Positions 46,808 through 58,300 of a stretch of DNA of 64,000 nt are shown one piece after another (the first letter of the stretch is position 1; each line of letters starts with the position of its first letter). The DNA is taken from the NCBI GenBank assembly GCA_947034895.1, contig OX344762.1, positions 16,534,760-16,598,759 on the forward strand, written 5' to 3'. This DNA comes from Rhytidiadelphus loreus. Lineage: Eukaryota > Streptophyta > Bryopsida > Hypnales > Hylocomiaceae. Under the pieces are notes generated by a model, which had not been told where the DNA came from, did no database searches, and was given only the letters and a program-made list of their open reading frames with translations. A program made the position numbers and the translations under genes.

Positions 46808-48967
46808 GTACCCTATCATTTGGGATGAACTTCGTTGACAATAGGTCTCGTTCAGTTTGAGGGTTGAAGTGGCATGACTTTTGAGCAAGGTTCTAATCAA
46901 ACCTTCCTCACACTACCTCCTCCCGTTTGGCACAGCTAGTCAGAGCCAATTAATTGTGATTCCAATAATTCCACGTAATGTCGTAACGCCATTCGATCTA
47001 CTCTACTCTACATCATTCTTCTCAAGCTAAGGCACTGATGATCGATACCTGCGTGGAAACTCGGCGGCGCTAGCTCAATCTCGTTGATGTTTGATGCTGC
47101 GACGCTGAAAAGTTTGGACTTTGGGGTGATTAACTTATTAGACCTTGGACTTTGGAAGCTGAAACACCTGAACCGACATCCAGACCCTGAACTGAGGCGT
47201 CATCCAATTGGGATTCTCTTGCCATTGGACCACCACTGCAGCTGACTTGCGTGGCCGTTGTCAGAGCAACCCACGTACTCCTCTGCATGCACACATCGAG
47301 CTACACAAGTATCTTACGGAGCTTTGGAATGAAATCTTTATCGATAAGTGCTCTTGTTGCCATCGTACGTTCTAGCTACAGTACTGCACTTGTCGCAAGT
47401 CGATCTAGCTCTCACGGTCCTCATACGTGACACTCTAGATGCACAGACTGAAACCCTTATCTTAATTAAGTTACCACCAACGTTGTCCCATTAATTCATC
47501 ATAGTCGTCGTCAACTCAAAATCTCTAAGATTTTAGCTAGCAGTAGCTAGTCACAGTTCTGACTGAGACCTCTAAAATTACCTGCAATCTATAATTATAC
47601 AGTACCAATGCTAACAATTCTGGAAGAATGATGATCTTGGTGACTGTGCACATGTGCTGAACCCCGACCGACGCTGCCTGGTATTTTGTCGAGCTTCAAG
47701 CCTTCGACTTCAAGCTCCTCATACTGAAGTTCAGGATAATGTGGCCTGCTTCCTTGCACGGGTACGTCGAAATATCCTGGAGTAACTAGCTAGGATGTCG
47801 ATATTGATTGCCCCAGTACGTTGTAATTCTAGCTAGAGAGAGCGCAGGAACTGGTGAATGACTTGGTACCCGATCGAGTGTTTGATACATACTGTATATT
47901 ATCGAGGTTAGAGATTTTTATGGACAATGACGAAATCAATGGACCTTCCTCTGCGACTGAGTCGCCGTGATTCAGCTCAAGGTTGCATCTCACTCGTCTC
48001 CCGTGGTCTCGTTTCCATCTCGAGGTGACTTCTACCGCGCACCCATTGTCACGGATTTCCAGTCAGTCGACCGAGCACTCTCCAACAAGTCACTACAAGG
48101 CGGTCTTTTATGATTTAGCCTGAAGGAGACAAAGAGCACATCCAAGTCCAGCATAAGTGAAGGGTCTCCTTGACGGTAGTTCTACAGGCCAATTAACAAT
48201 TCTTATTGAAACACTCCAGAGATTCCAGAGCGGCTTCTGCAGCAATTAAGCGACAGAATCGAAAGGAGAGTACTTAATTTACGGCGTCTAGACTGGAATG
48301 CGTCACGAAATTTTACATAAGGTTTCTACTGTAGTTATTAGCCTGCAAAACGAGTGTATGACTAATCACAGGAATGCTAGCGGCGCTCTAGGTTGCATCA
48401 TGAACTAAAGATAAATAATTGGATAATATTTTGCTTGGATAAAAATGTGACGATTATGTGATAAGAGTCCTAATAAGGGTCGTGACACTACATATAATAG
48501 ATGTTTTCTTTTCAAGGATCTGATAGTGTGAGAAAATCTATGAAAATGTTGGATTTCCAAAAAACTAGAATTCCTTAAAATACACAAATTTTAAAAATCT
48601 ACAAAATATAGATTTGACGTGTATAATAATCTAAACTCTAAGCAATAAGTAGATTTTAGAATCTACAAAAATATACAAATTGGATAGATTCTAAATGATG
48701 AAATCTACACTTTGCATAGACTTCACAACTACAATTTGCATACTTATTTTTGACATTACAAATATGTGGAAACATCATTAAACAAGGAGCTACACTAGCA
48801 TTGACTCTATCCATGTACTAGTATGAGTAGTATCTTGTACCACAGGCTGTATCTTACTTTATTGGTTTTTAAAGTAAGATACCTACTCAAGCTTTTACTC
48901 AAACTTTTACTCACAAGTAGCTTCTGCTGAGACAAAGCCTGCTCCACACGATCCATGCCAGAGTCAA
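46808..48967. other. Less AT-rich upstream region of the MATE gene
   Basis: This stretch has visibly more G, C and CpG than the surrounding repeats. It contains none of the repeat families found elsewhere, except short AT-rich direct motifs near 48540-48760. Six-frame reading shows no long open frame. It is best read as promoter and possible 5' leader sequence of the transporter gene. Confidence 0.4.
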
Positions 48968-48975
48968 TATATAAA
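48968..48975 (+). promoter_or_regulatory. TATA box of the MATE gene
   Basis: TATATAAA lies 61 nt upstream of the chosen ATG at 49036. That spacing leaves room for transcription to start near 49000 with a short leader. It argues against the in-frame ATG at 48955, which lies upstream of the box. Based on motif and position only. Confidence 0.5.
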
Positions 48976-49035
48976 CTACATTCTAGCCGACATTGGGATA
49001 CCCTGTCGACTACCCTGAAGACAAGTGAAAACGGC

Positions 49036-49314
49036 ATGGAAAGCTTGGATGTCGGTTCAACCAGTGAGACTTTTGCACAAGTTTCAAAGATGTCGTTACA
49101 ACCAGGGTTCTGCATGTTGCAGTCGAAGAGGTGCAGCTTGTCCCAAGAAGTGATTCGGCAATGTTGGATCGCAGGTCCGATGATTTGCGTCAACCTGTTG
49201 CAATACTCCATCACGGTGTTGTCGGTCATGTTTTTGGGACACCTCGGGGAGCTGGAGCTTGCTAGTGCCTCCATCGCCACATCCCTGGCTGGAGCCATGG
49301 GCTACTACGTCTTG
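49036..49314 (+). CDS. MATE gene exon 1 (residues 1-93)
   Basis: This exon encodes a hydrophilic N-terminus of about 37 residues. It continues with EVIRQCWIAGPM and the first transmembrane segment, then the conserved VMFLGHLGEL loop and the start of TM2. It ends GTC TTG|gtgagc in phase 0. The open frame continues past the donor, but the translation after it loses all family similarity, which places the splice site here. Confidence 0.9.
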
Positions 49315-52300
49315 GTGAGCTTGTGTTGTAACTCGATCTTCACCTGTCAGCCTAGCATGATTGTTATTGCTGGAGCACCACTCAGGCATTGTTCACGAAT
49401 AATTGTGCGTATTAACAGCTGTGTGGACTCCAGATTGACGACGCTCTGGATTTGTCGATTAACGCCCTGCCGTTCTCACTGTGAATCTGCTCTCCTTTGG
49501 AGCTTGTGCTAGAATTGTTGAATCCCAGTACTACAGAATACGTACTTGCACTAGATTGGTTACAACTCGATGAAACAAACGGATATTTCGTTAAAATGGC
49601 AATATTCCACAAACTTGGCACTTTGTGGTTTAGACCATGTGGTCTGAAATGTAAACTAGTCCTACATTTTAGACCGTGTGGTCTGAAATCTCTAGAAAAT
49701 GATTGGAAAAATGGCGGAAAAATATTGCCATTTTAACGAAATATCCATTAACACCAACTTAAGACTTGGACAGTCCGTTCATGAATAGCCCTGAGTAATC
49801 GCTTTTGAATGCTATAAGAACTGCTTTAATTTGGCAACTGCGGTGTTGGAATCGCCCTCCCTGGCATGGTAGGGATTCTTTCAAGACATCTGTGATAGAA
49901 CCAATGAGTTCCAATCTAGTAGTGCAATTGTACTCGAAAGAATGCCTACATGCAGGCGCATGATCGAGCGAGGCATGAATGATGACGTGTTTCTGAACGT
50001 TGAGAGTAATGAACGTTGAATCGGGAATTGCTTGCGAACGCTAGATGACAGTTCTGGTAAGATGCAAGGCTCCTCCTCTCTACTTTGAACTTCTGGTTGA
50101 AATCCAGTTGTACGTACGTACGCACACCAGTAGGATTGGTCGCAGACATTATTCAGACTTAACCCAATGTAAACACTTTGTAATGCATGCTAACCATCAT
50201 TGATCGATATTGACGTTGTGATCATGCAACACGTGCAGGTGGGCATGGGAAGTGCCCTGGAAACGCTGTGCGGCCAAGCCTACGGCGCCGCGCAGCACCA
50301 CATGCTGGGCGTCTACCTCCAACGAGCCTTGCTGGTATTATTCACCACCTGCCTACCCCTGTCCTTCGGGTTCCTCTACATGTCGGACGTTCTCAAACTC
50401 GTCGGCCAGGAAGAGGAGATTGCCGAGAAGGCGGGGGAGTACGCCTTGTACCTCTTGCCCAGCCTGTTCGGCTACGGGCTCTTGCAGCCCGTCGTGAGGT
50501 TCCTGCAAACGCAGAGCGTGGTGATCCCCATGCTGGTGTGCTCCGCCCTGACGCTCGTCATGCACGCAGCCATTCTCTACACGTTTGTTTACCTGTTCGG
50601 GTGGGGCTTCCGTGGGGCGGCTATGGCCACCAGCTTGTCTTTCTGGATCAACGCCGTGCTGCTGATTCTGTACGTGAAATTCTCTGGGGTGTGCAATGAA
50701 ACGTGGAAGGGATTCTCCAGGGAAGCTTTGGAGGATTTGTATGGGTTTCTCAAACTCGCGGTTCCTTCTTGTGCCATGATCTGGTAAGCGCGCTGAACTA
50801 GTTGACGTGGGTACGGTAGCAGTGGGCTTGCGAGCTTATGGGGAGATCTATCTATCAGTCAGTATTGGTGGTTCTCTGGCGTCAATTTCATTGTATTGGC
50901 ACCTAACAACCAAATTTTAGACGCTAGATGACAGTTCTCACTCTGTAATGTGAGTGAGTTTTTGCTCTTGTTTTCTTGTCCCTTTGACAAAATTTCATCA
51001 ATTTTTATTTGCAGTTTGGAGTATTGGTCTTTCGAGATTATTGTGCTATGCGCGGGGCTTTTACCAAACCCCAAACTTGAGATCTCTACTTTGTCAGTCT
51101 GGTGGGTCTCCAAAGAATTAGATTTCACTCACTGTATATCAATTTTTTGTTTTCCATGGACCAAGGTAATTACACCTAATTGTGACATGTTTCCAAAATT
51201 GTCCTATCTATACTCTTGCCTAAAATTGAATTCCGAACAAAAAGAATCTAGCTTGAATCCCCCTTTGACTTCCAAATAAGATCCACTAATAATTTAAACA
51301 ATTCCATAATGGGAACCAAGCTAGAATGCTCAATCTGTCAATCCTAGGTGCATCTACCTTAGGTGAGATGAAAATAAATGAAATTAAAATCTTGTTATAA
51401 GAAATGGCATTTCTAGCAATAAGAGCAACTCAAAGGATATTATCTTCATACCGAGGCTTTACTTCCAAATTACTCAATACAAATTCATTGGACAGGTTGG
51501 ATTTTACTCATGATCAAGATTTATACACTTATTACAAAGGTCTTAAATGAAAAACACCACACCACTAAAAAAAAGAACAAAACTAGAACATATAACCCTC
51601 TTCTCCATATCCTATGCAATATCTTGCATATATCTTCATACATTACAAAGAATCTAAGGCCTAAACAAGGCCATTTAACTTTTGACCCTAAGTGCAAATA
51701 TATACATATATATACATATATTGATATTTAAATATTGGTGTGGCACTACTAGTGCCATGTCACTTCCCAAAGAATTATTTATTTATTTATTTTAATTTTT
51801 TAATAATTTTTTAAAGTGTAATTGCACTTGCTGTCTCACGAACGTTTCCTGGGTTCAGATTGATTGATCTCCATTGACAATAAAACCCTAAAACCCTAGC
51901 CTCAAAATAATATACAAAGCATTCATCCTAATGAAGGTCCTTGATCTCAAGCCCTAGGGGGACTGACCAATTGTATTGTATTGTAGCATGACTATGAACG
52001 CAGTAAACTACATGATACCCTTGGGGCTCAGTGCTGCTGCAAGGTAAGTTATGTCCTTCCCAAGCTCTCCCTCATTTTGTGCATTATCTATCCCGGTTTG
52101 AGAGTCTCACTTTGAATTCAGATTAAAATCACTGGTATTCTTGAAAATGGTATTCATGAGCATGGGAGAATGTTATAACTTACTTGATCTGTTTGCGAGT
52201 TCAAGAGAGGCCAATGACAATTTATGTCAAATGGGATGTACCCTATGCTCAGGTCAGATTTGTTAAAAAATAATTCAAAAAATAATTAAATATGGCATGT

Positions 52301-55300
52301 AATGAAATTTTCAAGAAATTATAACGTGGCATAATTGAATAGTCTGTGTAGAAAGTATTAATAAAAATAATTTGTATCCCCCCAAAAAATTAATGTACAT
52401 ACCAATATGATTGCTTTATAAATGTAAGAAAATCCATGGAATACATAAGCTTATTAAGCTTAGTCCATTTCCCCCTTCAAAGAGGGATTGTATTCATTGA
52501 AAGGGATTGAAACTTAACCAATCCTTTTGCTAACTTACTAAGTTGGAAGGACCCTACTACTAAAAGTCACTAAAGATTTGATAAAGTCCTGAGTACTACA
52601 ATAAAGTTGGGAAGACCTTGATGAAGGTCATGAAATATTCCAAATCTTGTGAAAATATACATTTTTTAAAGAAAAAAGTTATCTTTTTTTCTTTGCATTC
52701 TTCCTCATCCTTATTTCCAAACACATTGAGTTCAATTTCTCAACAAATTCCCCATATCCTCTAGGCTATAATGCTTAAGTTATCCATTACTTTACTATAA
52801 AATCTTTTCTTTACATGTGCAATTTTGGAAGAAGTGTTTTCATGACTATGAACACATCTTTTTATTTCTTGCTTACATTAAGGTAGGAGGTTCATAAGCC
52901 AATCAAGTTCTAAATGCATCCCTTGAGTGTCTAGGAATGGGTGACATGTTCCTTGAAATATCTATTGCTCTCATTAATGAAGTACATAAGCTTAAAGGTC
53001 AGTTTTTGGACCTTCTACCTTCTTAGAGAGTTTTTTGTTTTTTGTTTGTTTTGTTTTGTTTTTTTAAACAAAATAATGTGAGTTTTTTTTCTCTTCGAAA
53101 TGCAGCACCCGGGTGTCAAACGAGCTGGGCACTGGAAATGCAGGAGCAGCCAAGGTCGCAGTGCAGGTAGTCATGAGTATGTCAGCAATTCAAGCCGGCC
53201 TTCTGGGCTCCTTGCTCGTGGCTTTACGCTCCCAATGGGGCTGGTTGTACAGCAACGACGCTGAAGTGGCGCATCATGTGGGAACTTTCATGCCATTTGT
53301 GGCTTGTGTCACACTGTTCGATGGAATCCAAGTCGTTCTTTCTGGTACGAGTCAACCCCTAAGGGACCAAACACCGTTTTTTGACAATATAGCAATTTTG
53401 GGCAGCTCATTACGGGTGAAATTTTTATTTTTTTTCTTTGAAAATTTCACACAATGTGTGCCCGAGGAGTAGCTTTCAGGCACAACAGTTATCATAACTT
53501 TTGACCACATATTTCAAAAGTTATTGCATGATATGTAATTTTCAGTGTTCAACGAGCAACCTAGGCAGCCCAAAAAACTTTCTTAAAAAACACTTTTAAA
53601 AAAAATAAAAAGTTGAAATTGATTTTCTAGATTTATGTATATGTGAAAAGCTTTGAATCTTTCCATTTTGATTTACGAGATGAAAGTTATGAGGTGTTCT
53701 AGTTTGCAGGTAGTTATACATTCCTTACTTGAAAATAAACTTTGAAGTCCTTTATTTAACTCTATTTTTTATATTTTTGGAGGAAAAAAATTAAAGTATA
53801 TGGTGTAGATTGTTTATTACTACATTACCACCGTTGGGATTGGAACTCTTCAATTTTATAATTAAATTCTTAACAATTTAGTGTTTTGAATCACTTTGTA
53901 CTTCTTTCTACTTACTATTATTTTCTTATATGTTGTGCAATTCCGAATGATCTAAAAAAATATCAAGCATGTAGCCAACTTGACTTGAGGAATGAATGCA
54001 AGGAGTAACCACCATTTTGGACATTTTTTCATACAAATGTGACCTTGTGAAGTGCAGCTGCCCGTATTTTCACAGGGCCCAAAAAATGATTTTTGTCACT
54101 TCAAACATTAATATCTTGCAATCTACATGGTGAAAAATTCAGAAATTTTTTCCACATCTTTTCAAACTATTTTACTACAAGATCTTATGGTTACATGTGT
54201 CTTGAAATGTTTTTCATCTAAAATTTGGTGCTTGTAAATGCAAAGGCAGTTTTGGAGCGTTTTTGGTGAAAATATAGTCTCCAACCTTTAGGTGTTTAAA
54301 AAAAGAAAAAAATAGTCCGTAAGTTAGTGCCCATAGTACCTTATGTGAAGGTCAGATGCACTGTAAATTAAATCAGTTTTGTAATGAAAAAAGTGCCACA
54401 TGTCAACTTGTGAGTGGTAGGAAGTGATGTGGATCCCTAAGAGTAACATGGAAATTCAATTTTTAACACCTACATGCCAATTAAATCAAACCTTCACGTA
54501 TGGTAGTTGCTGCTTGTAGGAATTGAAATGAATCATCTAGAAAGCTTCAAGACAAAAATGTACTAATAAAAGAAAATGAAAATCATTTCATACATTACTA
54601 TCACAACAAAAACATGCTTTGAAAGTCACTAAGGTGAAGGCACCCAAAAGCGTCCTTGTACCTATAATTCATGTACCCTTTAGTTAACGTGTCCTTCAAA
54701 TGCTTACTTCTGATTTGCTGAGGCATTTGAAGGACACATACTTAGCTCTCATTTGCTAACTACGGATTTTTGCAGATTTTAGTTTAGGGTCCACCTATGT
54801 GACAGTTTCAATGGTCTAAGGAGCCAGCACTTTGAAAAATTATAGAAATTACATAACACATCTGAAAAATCTAATTTTTTTCAATATTCATGATTTTCAC
54901 TTGCTAATACTACAAAATTATCATTTAAAGGAAAAAGTGTCTCCAAGTATGCTGAATTCCTTAACCCCTCAAGGCCGCCTGCTTTCGAGAGTGGTTTTGT
55001 GCTATGAAGCGCAATTTCGAATTTTGATTTTTCTATGGGTCCCTTTTGCATACCTAAATTTCATTTGAAAATCCGAGAAGGCAGTTTTTGCCTCCTCCAG
55101 CCCTGAGGGGTTAAACTGACGGTTTTGGGTGCTTCCACCTTATAATGATCTGAAATGAACTTCAGTCTGGGCTTTTTATTTAATGAAATGGTGGAGAACT
55201 TTGTTTTGCTCATTGCCATTATGAATATCTTTCAAAAGTGGCAGTAAGTGTGTAGAGCTGCTGAGCTCCATGTTTGTTCTCGACATTTTCTATAAAATGA

Positions 55301-58300
55301 TTCAAATTGACACATGAGATCATTCTAATGAATTACAATGACATTGGTAATTAATGTTGATTCAATGAATGAAAGTAAATAGCATTATTGAGTGTTGGGA
55401 AGTTTTCATTTTTAATGACATAAAGTGACAAATTGCAATTCTAAAGTAGGATGAAATCAATACTTGATTATATATAATATGCAAGAGTTAAAAGAGGTCA
55501 AACTTAAGTTGATTTAAGTTGAATTGAAAGATTCTCTAAAAACGTGTCCTATTTTTAATATTAAAACCTTGGAGAGAGTGCAACAAACATCTACACAAAA
55601 TAGTGAAATTAGGTTGCCCCACACTAATTTCTCATATCTAATACTTTCAGACATGGTCAACTATAGTGTGGGGCAACCTAATTTCACTATTTTGTGTACT
55701 TTTTCACTTTGGTTATCTCGAACTACCATTTGAGAACATGCTCTAACTTAATTTGGATGATCTTACCTTACCTTACCTTACAACCTTGCAGCATCCTGAT
55801 GTTTGAAGTTGCTCTCCCCATCATTATTTATTAGTCTTTGAAAGAGAGTGGCCAATGACCAAGGTATTCAATAGAAAATGATCTGAAAATTTATTTTTCG
55901 ACCTACAGGTGCATTCTTCATTTTTACATGACAGATTGTCTTTTTGGCCTCAGCTGGCTTACCAATTATGTGGACTGGTGTGTGGACAGGTGTTGCAAGG
56001 GGTTGTGGGCGGCAGGTGTTGGGAGCTTGGATCAACTTGTGCACATTTTATGTCATTGGAATCCCGATGGCTCTAATACTTGCTTTTTATTTCAACCTTG
56101 GTGGACGAGTAAGCCTCTCTACCTAGAGTTGATATATGCTTTGAACATAATAAGCTCATTTTTTATTTATTTTCTGAAACAAATGAAATGGAATTCCATG
56201 ATCATAAGCTTATTTTTGAGTCGTATTCATTTGGAATAATCATGGCAACTTTTCAGAATTGTATGGAATAAAAATAGTGTGAAAGCAGAGAGAGAGAAAA
56301 AAATCAAAGCTCTGACATATTTTAGATACTTACATGTGATGCCGGATAATGATGATGGTTCATTCCTTGGCTCATTAAGGTAACTACACTGAAAATCACA
56401 CAAATAAGCAATTTAACATGATATCCATTATTATATTGAAATTATTTTAGGGTCATGTTGATAGTAGAAAAGGGATTGTAGATTCTCTTAGAATTCATTT
56501 TTTGGACACCATATGAATAAACTATAAATTATTAAAGTGCTAAAAAAAATATTCTTAAAAGTGATCATAGAATCTCATAAATAGTGGGAGTACATTTTAG
56601 GCAAGAATCTCTAGTATGTGGTTTTAGGAAGCGTGTGATATTAGGCATAGTTACCTTAGTAGAATAGCTCTCATGTTCTTTTTATATTTGGAGTTTTTTT
56701 TAAAACCAATTCATAGGATGCTCACCAAGAATTTTCTAGTATGTTATGAATGCTTTAACTACCAAAGGTGTTTTTCAAGAGAAGATGTCAAAAAGAGAAA
56801 CTAAAATCAGGGTGCCGTCATTTTTTAGTACATTTGACTAAATTTGAAAGTAAATAAATAGAGAGAGAACTTCAACCACATGAAAGTGTAGTAGAATATT
56901 AAAGAAATGTGTAGGAAAAATTTCAGACTATTTGAGTATTTGACCTCGTGGATTAAAAGATTATAATGTTTAAAGTGAGAAAAAACTATTTTCAATCCTA
57001 AGAGACAAGGTCAATATACTTTGAGCCCTATTGGAGTAAAATAGTTTTTTCACTTGATGAATTTGCATCTTTCCATTGTTGAGTTCAAAACCTTGTTAGG
57101 TGCATTCATGTGAAATTTCAGAAGCAGATAATTATAGGGTCTAGATTACTCTAAATCACCTTGCAATGAAAGGAGGTTAATATAAGTGAATTGGCAATGC
57201 ACACTTGTCATTTTTGGATGGTTTCTCATGCATTAAGGAATTTTTACATTTTGAAACATAAACAATGCAATAATTAAAGACAAATATAGAGAATATTTGG
57301 AAAAAAATTCAATAAATTTGGAGTTACAAACTTTTCAATATAACAGTGTTTGAAGTTAGAAGAAAATGTTTTTTGACAAACATGTTTGGTGGGATAGTAG
57401 AGTTTGACTCCTTTTAAAATTAGATTTTTGGGTTAATGTAGTTGATTTTCTTACAATTATACACTAAATCATGTTAGTACCAACATACAAAATTTTAGAA
57501 GTAGATGAAGAATTTAACAACATATGCCAAAATTGCCCAAACTACTCAATTTGGGGGGGCATCATAACTTTTGATCCATACATCCAATTGTATTTTTTTA
57601 ATAATTCTATGAAGGGAGTGATCAGGTGTTCCCATCTTCTGTCAAAATTTGAAAATATTCATTAAAATTTGACTCTGTATGACTAACCTTCTTTGAATTT
57701 TCAAATGTTTGTTGAATGGACATTTGGTCCCCTAAAGGACCATGACCTTTCTTTTTGTCAATACACTCAAAACTGCCAATTTCTAATGCAAAGTGTTAAA
57801 TACTTTGAAAATTGTTTTTTTGGGTACATTGAACCATAGGATATTACACCTAACTAGTATGAGAATGTGTGCAATAAATTTCAGAAATTTTGACCACACA
57901 AATTTCAAGATATTTGTGTTTAAAATAAAGAAAACAAGTTTTTTTGCATCTTGCATGACTAGATTACTTGACTTTGAACCTTCTTAACTTAAATGTTTTG
58001 CACAATAGAGTTTTGAGGTTTAAGTCTCTATGGTGGGGAATTGGGTTGAGATTCTAAATATAAAAATTAAGAAAAAACAACTTAATTTTCATTCTTAGAT
58101 CTAAATCTAAATTATGAATATCTCTAAAATGAAATTGAAACATAGGCAATTTCGTTAAAATGGCGGTATTCCAGTATAATGGCACTGCATTTGTTAGAAA
58201 ATAACACTACATTCCGGTAAAATGGCAAAAAACTGCCGCCATTTTAACGAAATTGCCTATAAACACACTAATCCCAATGATGAGATTGTTTTATCAAGCA

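Noticed and set aside
48807..49298. 163-codon minus-strand open frame
   Set aside because: It lies opposite MATE exon 1, which has clear family motifs on the plus strand, so it is a shadow frame.
50268..50699. 143-codon plus-strand frame rich in Arg, Pro and His
   Set aside because: It is another frame of MATE exon 2. The GC-rich codons of the real frame keep it open.
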